Assembly (NCBI GenBank): GCA_013289855.1 | Contig: JABCZD010000011.1 | Span: 62,001-126,000 of the forward strand | Length of the DNA: 64,000 nucleotides | From: Acidobacteriota bacterium | GTDB lineage: Bacteria > Acidobacteriota > Terriglobia > Acidiferrales > UBA7541 | Reading direction: 5' to 3' | In this document: in pieces, positions 61,571 through 64,000 of the stretch | Layout of the letters: the number at the start of each line of letters is the position of its first letter | Numbering within the stretch: the first letter of the stretch is position 1 | Notes under the pieces: generated by a model | The model's input: the letters and a program-made list of their open reading frames with translations, nothing else | The model's database searches: none | Told to the model about the DNA's origin: nothing | Position numbers and translations under genes: made by a program

Positions 61571-62560
61571 TCACACCAGCACGCAGCGGGCAGAGTGCTG
61601 CTCGCCGCCCGCATCCACCGCACGCAGCGCCGGAACCGCCGTGACGCAATCTTCGCGGCGCCACTGGCAACGCGGTTCAAACGCGCAGCCTGGTGGAAGC
61701 GCCGTCAATTGCGGGACGGCGCCGGGAATGGGATCGAGCTTGCCACGCTCGAGAGTTGGCGAAGCCGCGAGCAATCCCTTCGTATAGGGATGCCGCGGCC
61801 GTGTGAGCACTTCGCGCACGGGGCCCTGCTCCACGATGCGTCCCGTATACATCACCGCGACGCGATCGGCCACCTGCGCCACCACGCCTAGATCGTGGGT
61901 GATGAACAGCATGCCCAGCCCCATTTCGCGGCGCAATCGATCGAGCAGCGCCAGCACTTGCTTTTGTACGGTGACGTCCAGCGCGGTGGTGGGCTCATCG
62001 GCGATCAACAGACGCGGCCCCGCCGCCAGCGCCATGGCGATCATCACGCGTTGCCGCAATCCGCCAGAGAGCTGGTGCGGAAATTGTTTAGCGCGATCTT
62101 CCGCTTCGGGCACCGACGCGCGACGCAATGCTGCGATGGTGCGGCGCTGCACTTCGTCACTTGTTAGTTGTGCATTGTGCGCTCGAATGGCTTCCGCGAT
62201 TTGCGCGCCGACGGGCATCACCGGATTGAGCGAGGTCATCGGCTCCTGAAACACCATGGCGATTTCGCCGCCGCGTACGGCGCGCCATTCCTTTTCACGC
62301 AAGGCGACAAGATTTTGTCGCGCGCCTGCGCCGTTCGATTCTGTGGGCGTCAGCCAGGCTTCGCCGCTCACACGCGCGCCCGTGGGCAACAATCCCATCA
62401 GCGACAGCGACAGCATGGTCTTCCCGCTACCGGACTCGCCGACCAGCCCCAACGTTTCGCCCGCGGCAATGCGCAGCGAAACGTCGTTCACGGGGCGTAC
62501 CCATCCGCGCGGCGTGGGCAATTCCACCGTCAGCCCGCTGACCTCGAGCAATCCGCTCAT
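61571..62560 (-). CDS. Oligopeptide-type ABC transporter ATP-binding protein (OppD/DppD-like)
   Basis: A 329-residue ATPase: Walker A GESGSGKTMLSL, Q-loop FQEPMTSLNPVMPV, signature LSGGLRQRVMIAMAL, Walker B LLIADEPTTALD, switch His in ITHDLGVV, and a C-terminal oligo_HPY region with CAFEPRCQWRREDC. It is the partner of the ATPase gene at 60512. The 240-bp gap between them, filled by the tandem repeat, is unusual for such pairs. Confidence 0.92.
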   Translation of the reverse strand: MSGLLEVSGLTVELPTPRGWVRPVNDVSLRIAAGETLGLVGESGSGKTMLSLSLMGLLPTGARVSGEAWLTPTESNGAGARQNLVALREKEWRAVRGGEIAMVFQEPMTSLNPVMPVGAQIAEAIRAHNAQLTSDEVQRRTIAALRRASVPEAEDRAKQFPHQLSGGLRQRVMIAMALAAGPRLLIADEPTTALDVTVQKQVLALLDRLRREMGLGMLFITHDLGVVAQVADRVAVMYTGRIVEQGPVREVLTRPRHPYTKGLLAASPTLERGKLDPIPGAVPQLTALPPGCAFEPRCQWRREDCVTAVPALRAVDAGGEQHSARCVLV

Positions 62561-62634
62561 GGAGTCATGATAAACAGGAACATGCCGCGCGGCATGCGAA
62601 AGGTTTATATACGTTCCACGCGAATGGCAATTCC

Positions 62635-63243
62635 CTAGCGCTCCGCGAGTGGAATCACGAATTTCAGTGCGGTATGGGTGGACGAAAATCCCACCACCTT
62701 GACGTCTTTCAGGCCGGCGTCGCGGCCCATGGCAATCACGTCGGTTTCCTTAATCTCTTTCTGGCCCTTGGGATAGACCACCCACAGCGCCACGCTGCCG
62801 CTCATTTTCTTGGCGTGCTTCGGCACGCGAGCAAGTTCCTTCTTTGACGGCGCCGCGAAGAAAATCCACTCGGCGTCGTCGGCAATCGCCGCGGTTTCGA
62901 CGTTATCGGTCAACTCGGACAACTCCCGCAGGAAACTCTCATCAAAATCTCCCAACACGGAGACCCGCGCGCCGCGTTTCACACCCAGCTTTTCGATGCG
63001 CGATTTTGGATGAAGAATTCTCTCCCGCCATTTGGCCGCGCTTTCGCCGATCTCGAAAACCGCCGAGCCGTCGGGGCCCTGCACGCGAAGCTCACCTTTC
63101 ACGGCCTCCACCGATTTCATCGCTGCGAACGGAATTTTCAGGCGAAAGTCGCCGCGAAAAATCAGCTCGCTGGTTTCCAGCAGCGCCTTGCCCTCGGAAC
63201 GCTGTTTGCCGAATTTCACCACGCAATTAACTTCGTTGCCCAT
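62635..63243 (-). CDS. Uncharacterised cytosolic protein (DUF3052-like C-terminus)
   Basis: A 202-residue protein from ATG 63243 (frame open to 63282). No signal or span. The N-terminal ~85 residues look like a small beta domain (NCVVKFGKQRSEGKALLETSELIFRGDFRLKIPFAAMKSVEAV); the C-terminal ~120 residues (KLGVKRGARVSVLGDFDESFLRELSEL to WVVYPKGQKEIKETDVIAMGRDAGLKDVKVVGFSSTHTALKFVIP) resemble the DUF3052 family. Function unknown. Confidence 0.7.
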   Translation of the reverse strand: MGNEVNCVVKFGKQRSEGKALLETSELIFRGDFRLKIPFAAMKSVEAVKGELRVQGPDGSAVFEIGESAAKWRERILHPKSRIEKLGVKRGARVSVLGDFDESFLRELSELTDNVETAAIADDAEWIFFAAPSKKELARVPKHAKKMSGSVALWVVYPKGQKEIKETDVIAMGRDAGLKDVKVVGFSSTHTALKFVIPLAER

Positions 63244-63365
63244 GTGGCACCTGGATTGTTCAATTTCGCGAGGTTCGCGCAATTCCTTAACGTAAGTTCT
63301 CTTTCGCGTCGTGCACCAGCAACAACCGGGAACACCTGCTCGGCAATAGTAAACTAAAGAGTCCC

Positions 63366-64000
63366 ATGGCCACCGCCGTCGCCAACCCTGTCGATTGGAA
63401 GCTGATCTGGGCGCAGCGCGGCTTCCGCTATTTCTTTCTCGCCATGCTGATTTCGCTGTTCGGCAGCGGCATGAATTTTGCCGGAGTGAGCTGGTACATT
63501 CTCGCGGCCACGCATTCCACCGTCAAGGTCAGCCTGCAAGTGATCGTGGTGACGCTGCCGGGATTATTCATTCCCTTCGTTGGCGGGGTGCTGATCGACC
63601 GTTTCGATCGCCGCTACCTGGGCGTACTGCTGGACCTGGCGCGCGGCGTGGTGGTGCTGAGCACCGCGTATATCGCCTGGAGCGGCCACCTACAACTGTG
63701 GCACCTGTATGCCATGACCTTGATCACCGGCACGGGCTCGGCCATGTATTGGGCCAACGTAAACTCCCTGGTGCAAGAAGTGATCCCGCCGAGCCAGTTT
63801 ACCGGAGCGAACGCCGCGGTGCTAGTGGGCGTGCAGAGCGGCATGCTTATCGCCGGGTCCATGGTGGGTTTTTTTTACGACCGGGCCGGCATCTGGGGAA
63901 TCCTGGCCATCGACGGCGCCACGTATTTCGTTTCGGCGTATTGCTTGTACCAGGTGCGCAGCGGTTACGTTTCGCCGCGCGGACTCAGCAAGAGCAATCG
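63366..64000 (+). CDS. MFS transporter, N-terminal part (3' end outside window)
   Basis: A frame open from ATG 63366 to the window end (about 211 residues). Six hydrophobic segments are visible, with the loop motif GGVLIDRFDRRYLGVLLDLARG, the MFS motif A equivalent between the second and third spans. The family resembles the MFS_3/EntS-type exporters. The substrate cannot be inferred. Confidence 0.8.
   Translation, partial: MATAVANPVDWKLIWAQRGFRYFFLAMLISLFGSGMNFAGVSWYILAATHSTVKVSLQVIVVTLPGLFIPFVGGVLIDRFDRRYLGVLLDLARGVVVLSTAYIAWSGHLQLWHLYAMTLITGTGSAMYWANVNSLVQEVIPPSQFTGANAAVLVGVQSGMLIAGSMVGFFYDRAGIWGILAIDGATYFVSAYCLYQVRSGYVSPRGLSKSN

Overview
The window looks like a chromosomal segment of a GC-rich member of the Acidobacteriota (Terriglobia type). 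This is inferred from gene content and order: an Xaa-Pro peptidase next to EF-P, an ATP synthase operon lacking the a and c subunits, tgt-yajC-secD-secF running into tonB-exbB-exbD-exbD, and many exported HEAT, TPR and FecR-like proteins. No rRNA gene is present, so the taxonomy rests on protein impressions only.

Layout. 1-3400: 3' end of a channel-like protein, a quinone reductase and a processive family 2 glycosyltransferase. 3460-6317: a mobile element bounded by perfect 24-bp terminal inverted repeats. It carries an IS1595-type transposase plus passengers: a class II serine-like tRNA with a UAU anticodon, a promoter- and terminator-bounded structured small RNA, a small winged-helix-like protein and a one-span membrane protein. 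6450-9570: metallophosphoesterase, PAS histidine kinase and PilZ protein. 10024-13778: Xaa-Pro aminopeptidase, EF-P and adenylosuccinate lyase. 14028-18053: an ECF sigma / anti-sigma / two exported HEAT-repeat proteins operon. 18213-21296: two membrane glycosyltransferases. 21662-27708: atpF-atpF-atpH-atpA-atpG-atpD-atpC. 27846-35430: glutaredoxin, nagA, a coiled-coil membrane protein, a small zinc-finger protein, htpX, clpB and hsp20. 35665-43660: queA, small exported and membrane proteins, a phosphodiesterase, a protein with a PD-(D/E)XK / QxxxY nuclease signature, a STAS protein, HNH, ComF and DksA-like proteins. 43841-50535: FecR protein, RidA, an M1-like protein without a zinc site, a lipoprotein and Rel with a long structured leader. 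51171-59567 (minus): tgt-yajC-secD-secF-tonB-exbB-exbD-exbD-TPR lipoprotein. 59594-64000: Yip1-type membrane protein, two oligopeptide ABC ATPases separated by a tandem repeat, an unknown protein and the start of an MFS transporter.

How the parts work together. Most of the window is housekeeping: energy (F1Fo ATPase), translation (EF-P, queuosine through QueA and Tgt), stringent response (Rel, DksA-like), proteostasis (ClpB, Hsp20, HtpX) and envelope traffic (SecDF-YajC, TonB-ExbBD). The most unusual region is the 2.86-kb IS1595-type element. It carries a tRNA that, by its identity features, should be charged with serine but should read the isoleucine codon AUA; the element's own transposase uses AUA three times. 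Other items worth attention are the RecB-like nuclease signature at 39419-40894, the 280-nt leader of rel, an orphan terminator-linked small RNA near 37.6 kb, a MITE-like inverted repeat beside rel, and a nested 101-bp tandem repeat between the two ABC ATPase genes.
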